Source: Taenia hydatigena (Eukaryota > Platyhelminthes > Cestoda > Cyclophyllidea > Taeniidae). From it: a stretch of 64,000 nt of DNA. This document shows, in pieces, positions 1-12,700 of this stretch. The stretch covers positions 10,755,899 to 10,819,898 of the forward strand of contig JADWOT020000009.1 in the NCBI GenBank assembly GCA_036345935.2. The letters are read 5' to 3'. The position numbers were made by a program, and so were the translations under genes. Each line of letters begins with the position of its first letter. Position 1 is the first letter of the stretch. The notes under the pieces were generated by a model. The model worked only from the letters and a program-made list of their open reading frames with translations. It did not search any database and had not been told where the DNA came from.

Positions 1-748
1 TTGTGTTCGTGCATTGTGTTTCTTCAGAATGCAAAAAGTTAAGCCGAAGAAGCAGTCACTTTGATAGGACCCAACTGATAACCGAAAAAATAGCTATCAG
101 TGGGAGCATTTACGACCGTAATAACTTGGAGGTGGAGAGAGGCACGAAAAGAAGTGCAAAATTTACTTTTCCTTTCTGTCACTTAAATATCTTTAGTGGC
201 ATGTGATGACATGAGGCGATACGTCCTTTGGCTTAACAATCTTTGGCTTAGCTTTGGTTACGGGTTACGGAAAAATAACAATGCCTCTTTGCCTCGGTGT
301 ACCCTTTATTGCCACATTGGAGTAATCGCTTTGTCGAAAACTTCAACCCAACACTTTAATTTAACTTATTTGCTTTGTGAATTTTAGGGTCTTCTTAGGG
401 AAATCCAATCTCAGGAACAGCAGTTTAACGAAATCAGCACCCTCGGCTCTTCTTTGCATCTTGAGGGCCATCCGTCCTTTGAGTTAATTCAAGTAAGCAC
501 TTCACTTTTGTTTCCTCAATCTCATTTGTGGTATCCACTGAGATGAGAGGGAAGTGGAGGCTAGGCTTCCAGCCCCTTTAAAGCGGGTTCAGGTTCCAGA
601 ACTTCCACTATTTAAGAACTGGGAAAACGAGATCAGTATACGGAGGTGCATAGTTACTCTGTCTTAGACACTGGAAAAGAAAATTGTCTATCCTTCTACT
701 CATAATCCGTATTCCATGGCATAAATTAAGCTTAATTTCCACCTACAG
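1..748 (+). repeat. Tandem duplication, copy 1 (contains exon 388-492)
   Basis: Bases 1-748 match 1324-2053 almost base for base, with an 18-nt net length difference and a few substitutions. The copy continues upstream of the window. It carries a 105-bp exon (388-492, 35 codons, phase 0) flanked by AG and GTAAGC, encoding a spectrin-repeat helix starting [12 protein letters not shown]. Identity stops immediately after the intron acceptor 'cacctacag' at 748; what follows is unrelated intronic sequence, so in this copy the acceptor leads to no exon. Confidence 0.9.
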
Positions 749-3700
749 AGAAAGAGACCATTGAAGTCACGCGAATCTGGTCTTCCCCGCATGAATTAAA
801 ATCGGCCGAAATTTACGAGTTCTTTCGGGTAATCCACCACCTCGTAGTACTGAATATGGAATTCCTGACTTGAATCCAAGTGGAAAGTAAAAGAATTTCC
901 ATCAATAATTAATGTTGCAACAAATAATTACTTTTCCCAGCCTGAAGGAATTTTCACTTATGCAACTGGCACATGGCAGAGTGTCTTTCCAGGCAAAAAA
1001 GGGAGGCTTACCTCGTAGTTTCGTCCTATGTGTCCATGAAATGGTCGTAAAAATTCCACTCTAACATCGGATCGCTAAAAAACGAATAGTTATTCAACTG
1101 CAAACAGTTTCAAAACTTCTCCCTTGTCCTTCCTAGTAATCTTTTCGGCATCTTACCTTTATTATGGCAAAGAAAGACACTAGAGTAATCCTTAAACTTT
1201 AAGAAAAGCGGGCAAATATACGTACCTTTTCCTCACTCCGTGATTTAATACTGTTTACTCGAAAAATTACTTTACCCTCTATTTCTAGTCCAATTTTAAC
1301 CTCGTTCAAGTGAGTATCCGATGTTGTGTTCGTGCATTGTGTTTCTTCAGAATGCAAAAAAGTTAAGCCGAAGAAGCCGTCACTTTGATAGGACCCAACT
1401 ATCAGCTATCAGTGGGAGCATTTACGACCGTAATAACTTGGAGGTGGAGAGAGGCACGAAAAGAAGTGCAAAATTTACTTTTCCTTTCTGTCACTTAAAT
1501 ATCTTTAGTGGCATGTGATGACATGAGGCGATACGTCCTTTGGCTTAACAATCTTTGGCTTAGCTTTGGTTACGGAAAAATAACAATGCCTCTTTGCCTC
1601 GGTGTACCCTTTATTGCCACATTGGAGTAATCGCTTTGTCGAAAACTTCAACCGAACACTTGAATTTAACTTATTTGCTTTGTGAATTTTAGGGTCTTCT
1701 TAGGGAAATCCAATCTCAGGAACAGCAGTTTAACGAAATCAGCACCCTCGGCTCTTCTTTGCATCTTGAGGGCCATCCGTCCTTTGAGTTAATTCAAGTA
1801 AGCACTTCACTTTTGTTTCCTCAATCTCATTTGTGGTATCCACTGAGATGAGAGGGAAGTGGAGGCTAGGCTTCCAGCCCCTTTAAAGCGGGTTCAGGTT
1901 CCAGAACTTCCACTATTTAAGAACTGGGAAAACGAGATCAGTATACGGAGGTGCATAGTTACTCTGTCTTAGACACTGGAAAAGAAAATTGTCTATCCTT
2001 CTACTCATAATCCGTATTCCATGGCATAAATTAAGCTTAATTTCCACCTACAGACTTACTTAACCTCATTGGACAGTCACTGGGCTTGGCTGCTTCAATT
2101 GACCCACTGTCTTGAAACCCGTCTGGATCGAACTGTCCGATTCCAGCAGTTCTTTACCGAAGCACAAGAAATAGAGACCTTCCTTACCGCAAAGATGAAA
2201 GAGATCGATGGCGTGAAGTTGGCTGCAGCTTCAGGAAATATCACCATTGAAATCGCCAGTGCATTTATGAAGAAGATAGCTGTGAGTATTAGAAAACTCG
2301 TTTCACATTCACTTAACTGAATATTACTGTGCCAATGTTATTGTCTTATTCTAAATCCTTGAAGGACATGGGCGAGGCGATTAGAGAACAAGGTATTCTT
2401 GTGGACAAATTGGTCGAATCGAGTGACGAAATTGTTGATTTGGTGCCTCCAAAAGATCCTCACGAACCAGTAATTTCTATCTGTCTCTTCGCACCCAACA
2501 GTGAACCTCACTATATGGAATTGGCTCCAGAACAAAGTGATCCAGCCATCGTCACTTGGCCATCTGAAAACTTTAAGAAGGGTGAGCGAATGACAGTCTC
2601 TGCAAAGCCAAGCGAATTCACTTTGAAGGTAAAACAATTATCCTACTCGGATGAATCGACGATACTACCATTGAGCTGATTGAGAGTTCACCTCATGCAT
2701 TTTCCTTGATATTTACAGTTAAGGCACCTAAATGGAGAGGAGATAGAAGCTCCAGCAGTTTGTTTCTTGCCGGCGCGCCCTTGTCCAGAAGCCAAAACGA
2801 GGGCTCAGGAATTGGTCGCGCATTTTCAACGTCTTCAAGTTCTCTGGGCCGACACGGAGCTAGATCTTCATGGTCGTCTGCTGGAGGCCACGATGCAAGC
2901 CCTTCCTGGAACGTTGCCTAAGCTTTCAGCTGTTGAAGGACAAAAGCTCATGCAGGTAAATGCCCATTGAATTTTAATATTTGATTTCATTCCAATATTC
3001 CTTTTTGATTTCCCTGTGAGGAAATGTTAAATAGCTCTACTCAAAACTTTATGCAAAAACGTTGAAATATTTCGTTTTCAACATGGCTAAATGTGGGGAC
3101 GCTAAATCAGTGAACCGCTTTGTTATGGACTGACTTGATATTGCGATGAATGATGACGAATTTGAGCATATTGTCTGATTTATCTGTGAAAAATTGGCAT
3201 TCCATTCAAAGTTTTACAAGAACGTAAAGAAAAAAAGCGGCAGTCATGTCTCCTTATATCTGAGCGACTATAATAAACCATTCCTAACTCAAATTCGCAG
3301 CAGCACGATAAGGCTTGTTTCATTTTTTATGCATGTTTTGTGCATGACGCTTAGAAAAGCATTGTAAACGTCCAACAGGACGTTTCATCCCCTTTTAACA
3401 GGATTTTTCCCCAGATATGCCGATAAAGTAATCATGTCAGTTTTCAATAATCATGGGTACTTATTCCCATCTCTGTCGACGTAGCAACTCCATGAGGACA
3501 CTCAACGTCACATGGTTGGAATGCGATTAGCAAATAAGCCAGTCCAGGAAGTGGAGGTATTCCAACAGGCTAGCGAGCAGTGCTTCAAGTCTTTGCTAAA
3601 TGGGAGTGGTAGTGCAGCGGACTCCATGAAAAAGAATGCAACCACGGATCTCAAACGCATTGAGACCACACTCAACGCATTAGCTGATCACCTGAGAAAG

Positions 3701-6700
3701 AGAACTGGACAGGTTCTCCCCAATCAGTTAGCCACTTTGGAGACTGTCCTAAAGGAACACAAAGTAAGTCAATTTTAACTTTGATTCTACGGCTCATCTA
3801 TATTTTGCTTGCCCCTCACATCGGTTGGTTTCGCATTAATTTTTCATCAAGGAGTGGTCCCGATCCGTGAATCAAATTAGAGATCACTTGGAACGCGTAA
3901 CAAATGGGCAGGATTCAGCGCGCAGAAAGCCATCCGAGGACAAGTCGGATTGTGCCGCCCTGCTGGCCGCGACGAATGAACTGATTAATGCAGGGAAGGC
4001 GACTGCACGCCGGTTAGCCGAAGTGGACGCGATTCTCACGCGCCTTGACAGTCTTCAACGCGAAACGGCTGGGGCTGAGCAGAAAGTGGTGGAAATCGCT
4101 GCTCGGATCCATTCACCACGACAGAATCTCTCCAGCTCCAAGTCCTCATTGCGCAGTGATGCCTCTGAAATGGAAGCCAACAGCGTTCAGAGTATTCATG
4201 ACCAGTTAAAGGCACGTGAATAGGGATTTTACACCTCTGGTAAACAATCCATAGTGCCGAAATCCTAAACAGCACAGTTGTCTAGTTTCGATCCTCGATA
4301 CAGATACTCTGGATTGCTTGATTATGATGATGTCTAAGAGTGAGACAGTTAGTTATCACGGGTCACCGCGTTCTTCACTGGGTCATTCTAATGCGGTTTG
4401 GGTATTAGTTTCGTTTGGCTACAAGTCGAAACCCTTCACTTTAGGCCTCTAATATAGTGTGACATGAATAATTGAGATCAGGCACTGTCAGAGTTGTGGC
4501 TTCTGAGTAAATCACGATGGTGTAAGCAAGAGGCCTGTGCCAGCCTATTTTATTGTACTGGTACAAGAGAACTGCACACTAGAATCTTGGGTGACAATGA
4601 AAATTAGGCATTTATTTCAGCCTGATGGATTATTGCCAGTTCAACAGAACTAAAATGGCATTTGAGGTGCTTAAAACCACCGGGAATTTGTGCATGAAAT
4701 TCTTGACTTTGATTTTGTACTATTTTATAGCAAGAACAGGAGGTTTGGCACTGAATGAGTGAATTTAGCAAAATGGATCTCATCTTACAATAATTTTTGC
4801 ACTTTTAGTAACAGATACGTCCAGATAACAGGAATGAAAATTGAATGTAGTCTACCGGCTGAGACACTTTAAAGACGTGTTATTCGGTTTGTCCAAGGTC
4901 TGGTGAATACGGGAAATGCCTGAAATTCTTCACTTGGTCGCAGTAGTCATTTGCCGCTCTAACCGAGTGATTAACCAGAAAGCTAAAACAATACGTTATG
5001 GGGCATTCCAACAAGCTAAAATATTCACTGCATATTCAGAAATAAGCCGTTGACGAAGTTAAAGTACCGCCTAAAAAGGGAGGGTGAATTTAAGTGTTAC
5101 TTATTTATGATCGCCTAGGATGTGACTCTGGCACTAGGTGGATTGAGAAAGGTGCTGGAGCAGTTGCCTCATCATCTTACTGCTCTGTCGACACAAGACA
5201 CCAAGGCAGGTAATTGCCACCTGCCACCTCCGAATACGTCACTTTTGGAAAAGTCCATCTTTTCCGTCAGTACAAGACTGGGCAACCTAGTCAACCAGAT
5301 CGACGCAATGTAAGCACTCCTTGAGATTGGCATTGAAGTTTTTTGGTAACATTAACTTTTAAATAAGGAGTCCCTGTGAATGAAATAGTGCACGGTTTCT
5401 GAGCCTGAAAGCTGCACTATGAGAAAAACAGTGATAACTGTGTGAATTTTTCCATCTAATCGGCGCAGAGCTAAGATCATCGTCAAAGGACATCTCTTAC
5501 CTTAATATAATCACGGGATCAGGACTGTCGTAGACACGGTAAAAACGATCCGTTTGTCGATCCTTCAGGAATCAGGAGCTAGCAAAGCTATCTCAAAACT
5601 ACAAAACGGCGATCGCTTTGCGACGAGGTCTGGCTTTATGGCTGAGAGAAACGTCGGATATTGTTGAAGCCGTGGAAAAGAGAATCAAGAGCAGACCTCA
5701 TGGAAATTTCGCCTCCAGTGCAGTTGCAAAAAATTTGGAGCGCGCCTCAGCCGAGGGTGTGCATTGCGAGGCCAGGTTGAAGGAGCTCAATCAAACCTGC
5801 GAATTTTTAACCCGCTTACTGGAGGCAAGAAATATGCTCTTTACTTATATTCATATAAGTAACGAGATAGTGATTCTCAAACTTGGAATTCGAACAGTAA
5901 TGGCTATTAAATATTGGAGCAGTTCCATAGTTTGTATCCTTGTACACTGAAAGCTTGCCTAATCTTTTGAAAATACCTAAGATATGGAGCCAAAGGACCG
6001 GCGTCAATACGAGACGTATTTGACGTCACTGTCTACCATATGATGTACACAGGCATTAGTCCATTACTTTAAGACCAAATAAAATGGACCAATTTGAGGG
6101 TCGGTTATTTTCTCAGAGCGACCGCACAGATGGTAAATGCCAATCAGCATTATTTTTTATTACAGGACTCATCAAGTAGGGGCGATGCTTACAAACGTGC
6201 GGTCAGTTGTCTTCCCTTTGCCCCCATGGAAACCGCCAACACACGATTTGTTGGACCACCTGGCATCGGAATAATAGACCTCGTTCCCCTAGAGGCTTCT
6301 GTGGCTAATCTAAACACACAATTCCAAGCGCTGAAGGGCAAAATCAGTGAAAACCTGGCGGTGATCGGAAATATGGTAAATTAGTACACGAAGACGTCTC
6401 ATGCTCTTGCATTCTTTGCAAAGGCAATAGTACTATGCATCGAAAAAATTATTCACGCATCTTGTTAAGGATGTTTCTCTTCTAACTTTCCAGACTGATG
6501 AGGCGGAGGAGGTTCGAAGTGTCTACAATACAACCTCCTCCCACCGGTCAGCAGGAAGCATGCGTTCTCTCCTCTCACCTTATTCTGCCAACGGCCTAGA
6601 GGGCAACGACGCAGGAGACTACTTTGTAACCGGTGGATCTCGTCGTCGCAGACGAAGAAAGATCTCCCCTTCAGCGCCCCCGGAGGAGAGCCAAATGAAG

Positions 6701-9700
6701 CGCAGACCTCTAAAACGCAAGCTCACGCGATACTGTGTGGTTTCGGGATTCTACCTCACTTCTCCAAACCAATCTCTTCGTGTGGAGACGGCTATTACAC
6801 GAGCAATGATTCGCGAGGGTCGTGTGGATGTCCAACGCAACCTTGTCTATGACTCAGATTCTGGAGCGATGATCACAGTTGGAGAAGCGTTGGAAAAGAG
6901 CGTAATAGTTGGACTTATCTTTACAAAATCGACTGTTAAACAGACCGGTGAGACGACTTACTGGCTTGAGATCTTTCACAAGAGGCATGACGTCTACATC
7001 GTGGAGGGAATCTATGATGTCAATGCAAGAGTATTGATTCCAGTGGAAGAAGCACTGACTTCAAATCTCGTTGACCTTGTCTACGGAATTTATCTCCACA
7101 CAGGAACGGGAGAGACCATCACTCTTGAGGACGCGCATCAGCAGGGCTTGATCCGAGTTGTTCCACAACTTCGTCCGCCCTGTGAAGATCTTGCTACTCG
7201 GCCTTTCGATTCCGTTCATTATCGCACGGTAGAAGGCGACTTCGCTGTTCGGTCGTTAAATGTTACTTTCAAGCAAAAAGAAGACCTGCTTGTTCAGCAG
7301 GAAGATATCACTAAATATGACCAAACAAATGTAGGTTTTAGACTAGTAAAATTTAAAAAATCCATTTCACATTGAGAAAATTTCTGTCATCTCTCATTTT
7401 CTAAGTAAAATATTACTCAAGACCAATGATTTCATTTCTTATTTGTTTTCCGTTTCGCACAGGTCGCGACTAAAGGCTCCAAACTACCCCTCGACTTACA
7501 TCTTCTGGGTAACCTTGTGCCTGTCACAATGACCGACGGAACAGCAATTTCGGCAATCAAACTGCCTCTGGTTCGACGCCTTGCATCACAAAATATTCCC
7601 ACGATTGAGGTAACTCGTCGTGAACCTCAACCAGCCCTCCGACTGAGTCTGGCCACGGCCCTTCGACGTGGTTGGATCGATTCTCGCAGCGGTCGTCTCA
7701 GAAGTGCCTGTGGTGCCGTCTCCCAAGTGAACCTCTTTGAAGCTGTGGAACAGAGATTTGTAGATCCTAACTCCATCATTGTTCGAATCAGTGGTAGTGA
7801 CCTGGACGCCAGCAGATCCAGAACTTCAAGAACCTCTTATTATTCCCTTGCAAGTGTTTTGGAGGCTGCAAACACTATAGCAAGGGCAGGGAAGTTTGTA
7901 TCAGAAGTAAGTTGGAAAAACGAACTGCTGAAAACCCTCATGACAAATAACGCGAACACCAATGATGGTGAAGTGTCGGAGGATATCTCACCGGAGGACT
8001 ACTCGCGCCTTCAGTCTATCATAGTACATCATGGAATAAAACACGCAAAGGGCGATAAGAAGATGAGTTTAGCGAAACTCACTCTAAAACCAAAACAAAA
8101 GAAAACCGAGCAAACAAGTGAAAAGCCATCAGAAGAAAAAATGAGTCTTGCGAGAGCCATCCAAGCAGGTCGTTTCGACCCATCGACGGGGATCATCACA
8201 ACTCAAACGATGCGACGAATCACTCTGAAGGAGGCTGTTAGAATGAAGGTTATTGACGAAGAGATCTCTCTGGTTCAGGATGAAAGAACAGGGTACTACA
8301 GAAGTGTAGCCCATTATTTGCATGATGGGGCTACGCCCATAGAAATTTGGCTGCACTGGCCAATGGCTACCCTTTTGCTGCCCGAAGAAGTGGAGCCCTT
8401 CGGTCGCAAAAGGGTGAGCCGTGGTCAGAGGATTCCCTACGCTGCAGCTCAAGCTCTCCATTTGATTAATCCTCAGAGTAGAACAGTCCTCAGTCCACAG
8501 ACTCTAAACTACGTGTCAATTCTGAATGCCTTTCTTGAAGGACCCCTGTGTGGTCAAAGAACAGTTATCTATTTTAAAACATCGCAGGAATATCTTCCGG
8601 TGGATAAAATAATCTCAACCAACCCAGAAAATGTTGTGAATGAGCTGCTTTTCAATCGATCCTTGTGCATTGAATTGCAGGAAGATATTGTTGACAGTCG
8701 TGGTAGAACTCGACCGTCACCTTACGTAACTGTTAAGACCTCTGTCGATTCGATACCATCGCCTACTGTTGCTACCTCTGTGGATCTCAAAACCGCTGTT
8801 AGTCTTGGCTGGATTGACAAACAAACTGGGTTTGTTAATGATCCTTACAGTGGACATCGTCTCCTTTTAAAGGAAGCCGTCAGAGCAGGATTGATTGATG
8901 CCAATCGAACAGTTATCAAAGACCCTGCCACCCGTCACACTTCCACACTTGATGCCATCTTGAAGAGCGAGGAGCCCATCAATGTGCCTTATATAATACA
9001 ATTGGCCTGTTTGGAAGATAGTCAGGAACCATCGGCACAGACTTTCTCCGGAAAAAATCAATCCGCTCTTCTTCGGCCCGTGACGGATGGCAGTTTGGCT
9101 GCAACTCCCATAACAAGCAAACTACAGGTCACGAATACTCCTAAAGGTCAGGAAGTAAACGATGAGAGATTCATCACCGAGGTGGAGTATCCTCTTGGAA
9201 GAAAAGACAAAGCCGGGGAAAAGGTATTGAGCGAAGCCATGGAAAGTGCTAAAATACAGAAACAACTTGACCCTGATACCAGAAAGTTGCGATCCGATTT
9301 GGCCGATGCCATGACCAAAGCGGAAACAGGTCTTGCTGTTGCGCTCGGTGCTGCAGCTGTTGGTGGTACTCTGGCTTATCAGTCAATCAAGGAAAAGATT
9401 AAGAGTGATAATGCTTCTAACAGTCAAATTCAGCCTCCTGCAGACAAAGACAACCAGCAGATTACTTCTGGTCCTGCTTCTGTGGATATTGCAAACAAAC
9501 GTTCTGAGGGCTTTAAAGGACTTTTCGTTCCAAAGAGCAATCAAGTCAGCACTGACGATGTGGCGAAAATGGATGAAAAAGCTAAACTTGTGAACAATGG
9601 TATTGAGGACACGAAATGGATGGGCCCAGACATATACGGCTCTTCTATTCCAGTCGATGGCAAAGAATTACAGTTTTATCATAACAAAAAGGCTGCTCTT

Positions 9701-12700
9701 GTAACCGGTAGTCAAATAAACTCCATGGGCACTGATGATGCAACGAAGTCAGAAAGTAGTGAAAAGCTAATGGACAACTTGAAGTCAACCAGTAAAGGGA
9801 CAATACTTATGGATCAAAATGACCAAAATTTACCCAAATCTCCGATTCCCGCCGAAAGCTGTATTTTGGGAGCACAGGATAGCTTGCACTCAACGAGCAC
9901 GGTGGGTAAAAAAGCACCTGGACCAAAAGCCAAAGGAATACTAGAAAGTGATGAAAAAGTGAGTCGGAGAACTGATATTGAAGAGATGGAGTTTATGGAC
10001 CACAACAAAGATTCGTCACGGCCCACTCTCCTGGCCAATGTGGAGGTTCCTGAGATGAGCGATGAAGAGCAGGACTATTCGAACTTCTCATTTATTGAAC
10101 GCGTGATGGAGCCTAAGCGAGCGTCTTTTTCAACAGGTGGTTGGAAAGTGAATAGGGAGGATGGAGCTGAATCCAAAGTTTCAGAGCAGTTATTCGTCGA
10201 AAAGACTCCGTCTATAGCTCAGGGTCATTTGCATCCAGTAGACTCTGAGGATCAATTAAAATGTGAGATGCCTTTGAAAGGTGGGACTGTGCATCCGAGC
10301 CAAGAAACTCTTGTTCCTTCTGATGTTAAAGATTCACAAAGGCATTCTGTTGACAAGACTCTATCCTTTGCTGAATACGATCTACGTCCTGAGGGAGCCG
10401 AACGTGAACGAAAGCCTAGCTCGAAATCAAAAAAAGGGAAGATAGAGTCAGTGGATCAGAATGAGAAGCAGACGTTCGATTCACTTATTTCTGTCAACGA
10501 GGTAGATGCACAACAGTGTGTAGTAGATTCTATTATAAAGGTAACCGGGGAATTAGGCCAAAAAACGCGTGAAAGAGGCGATTCTGCTACTTCACAAGAT
10601 AATGGATTGGGGTATAGTGTTGATTTGGCAAAAGACATTGAAAATATTGAGTCTTCAGCGATACCCGAGGTCGATCAAAATGCATTTGAAGAATTTCATG
10701 AATTCGTTTCTTCAGGTGCTGGAAACGATCTTAATGGAACGTTGCGGGGAGAGCCTAATAATAGCATTTCTACTCAAGGATCTATTTCCCCAAATCAACA
10801 GTCACCTTCTAAGCGCGCACCATCACCTGCAGTTAATCTCGCAGGCACCTCAGAGGAACCTAAAAGGACCTCTGGCATCAAAAAGATGCTAGCAAATGTT
10901 GGGGATGTTCTAGCAGCTGCAGTTGGAGCTCCTGTAGTTGCTGGAGCAATGATTTACAACGCGGCTAAAGACAAATTCGAATCGCGTCAACAGCCCTCAG
11001 GGACACAGAACAAACCACTAGAGAGTGGTGAAGGTGGTCATGTAGCCCCTGAACCAGTTAAAGCTCATAAAACTGACGGAAATCTCAATGATCAGAACAA
11101 AAATAGAGAGGTTTGTGAAAAACATAACGTTTCACCGCAAACAAATGAGCAGCCCAAAAGTGAAACAGATCGCCTGTTAAAAGAGAAGCAGTTCGACCCT
11201 GAGAAAAAGCAAGAGAATTTCCAGCTCTCCGCAGCCTTGGATGATTCAGTAATCCCTAAATCCGTCTCTTTCGAAGATCTCGGACCTGAATTCCTTCAAA
11301 AAGGTGAAGAGCTGCAACAAGAAGGGAATTTCAACAAACATTGTGCATCGTGTGACCTAAACCAAACCAAAGATGGTCTCTCAGACAAAACAAAGGGGCC
11401 TGGAAGTGAAGAAGAAATCGATCAGCAGAATAAAGACTTAGAGATTCAAGGAAAAGCTGACCTGATTCGGGAAGAAGGGCCAATTCAATCAGTAAAAACA
11501 GAGAGGAATAATGGCAATTTTTCTGAACGGTCGGTAAGTAAACAAATATACCGATTAAGGCATTTCAATAATCCATGCTTATCTTATTAGGCGCCACTGT
11601 ATCTAAACTAATAATTCTTTTTATCTCTCCTTATCCATCTTACCCAAATAATCCTCCAACATGGTATTTTCCTTGTATCATGCGTATTTGCTTGCCTATT
11701 CAATACGCTGTGCTTGCTTCGTCAAAATGTGTGACAATATTCACACCGTAATTCTTGTAAAATGTTCGTTTGGTAATCACGTAAATTACATAGACAAAGC
11801 CTGAAAATGATCAAAAAACGAGATTAGGGACAATGGGACAAGGTAAGTTACCAGAAAGTGCTAGAACGAATAAAGAAGGAGGTAATGGAAACCAGAAAAA
11901 AATAACTGCACAACGTCAAAATAAAGAAAATACAATGCAGGCTGAAGCTGAAGTTGAAGCTGAAGCTGAATCCGAAGCCGTAGCCAAAGCCGAAGGCGAA
12001 ACCGAAGCCGTAGCTGAAGCGAGGGCTGGAGGTGTAGGCAGAGGTGATGGCGAATTGGTGGAAGGCGCAGTGGCAGTGGCAGTGGCAGTGGCGGATGTGG
12101 AGGAAGGCGAGTCGTTAGTAAGGAGAGTTGAAAGAGGAGGCGAAATGGCAAGTGAGGGCGACAAGAGGCTGCCATTTGATGCGCTGCAGTCGGTTGTACC
12201 CATCGACGTGTCTGACATGGAAGGCGCGTATTTGGGCACCGAAGCTGTGAGCAGAGTTGGCACCGAGGCAGGTGAAGCAGCAGTTGGTGGTGCTGGTGCT
12301 GGTGCTGGTGCGGACAGCGTGAGTGATGAGGTCGGTTTAGTTGGTGCAGCTGGTGCTGACGGTGAGAGAGGCATGCTGCGTGGTATCGGTGGCCGACCGT
12401 GCATGGAGGAGCTGGCGGGTAAAGCTGAGGCTGGTGTGCTGCCGTCGAAGGCCTCGTCGCAATGGCCAGAAGGTGGAGTGAGTGAGGAGGAAGCAGAAGG
12501 TCAGGCAGAAGCATATGTGGTAGTAGAAGCTGAGGGTGAAGCTGCAGCCGAAGTCGAAGCCGAAGCCGAAGCCGAAGCCGAAGTCGGAGCTGGAGTCGGA
12601 GCCAAGGCTGTAGCTGTAGCTGCAGCTGTAGCTGGAGTTGGAGCTGGAGCTGGAGTAGGAGCTGGAGCAGAAGTGGAAATGGAAGGTGAGAGTAAGGTGG

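Noticed and set aside
6094..6165. Upstream extension of the 6166 exon ([18 protein letters not shown]…)
   Set aside because: It ends at a clear 'tttattacag' acceptor, and no in-phase upstream junction was found.
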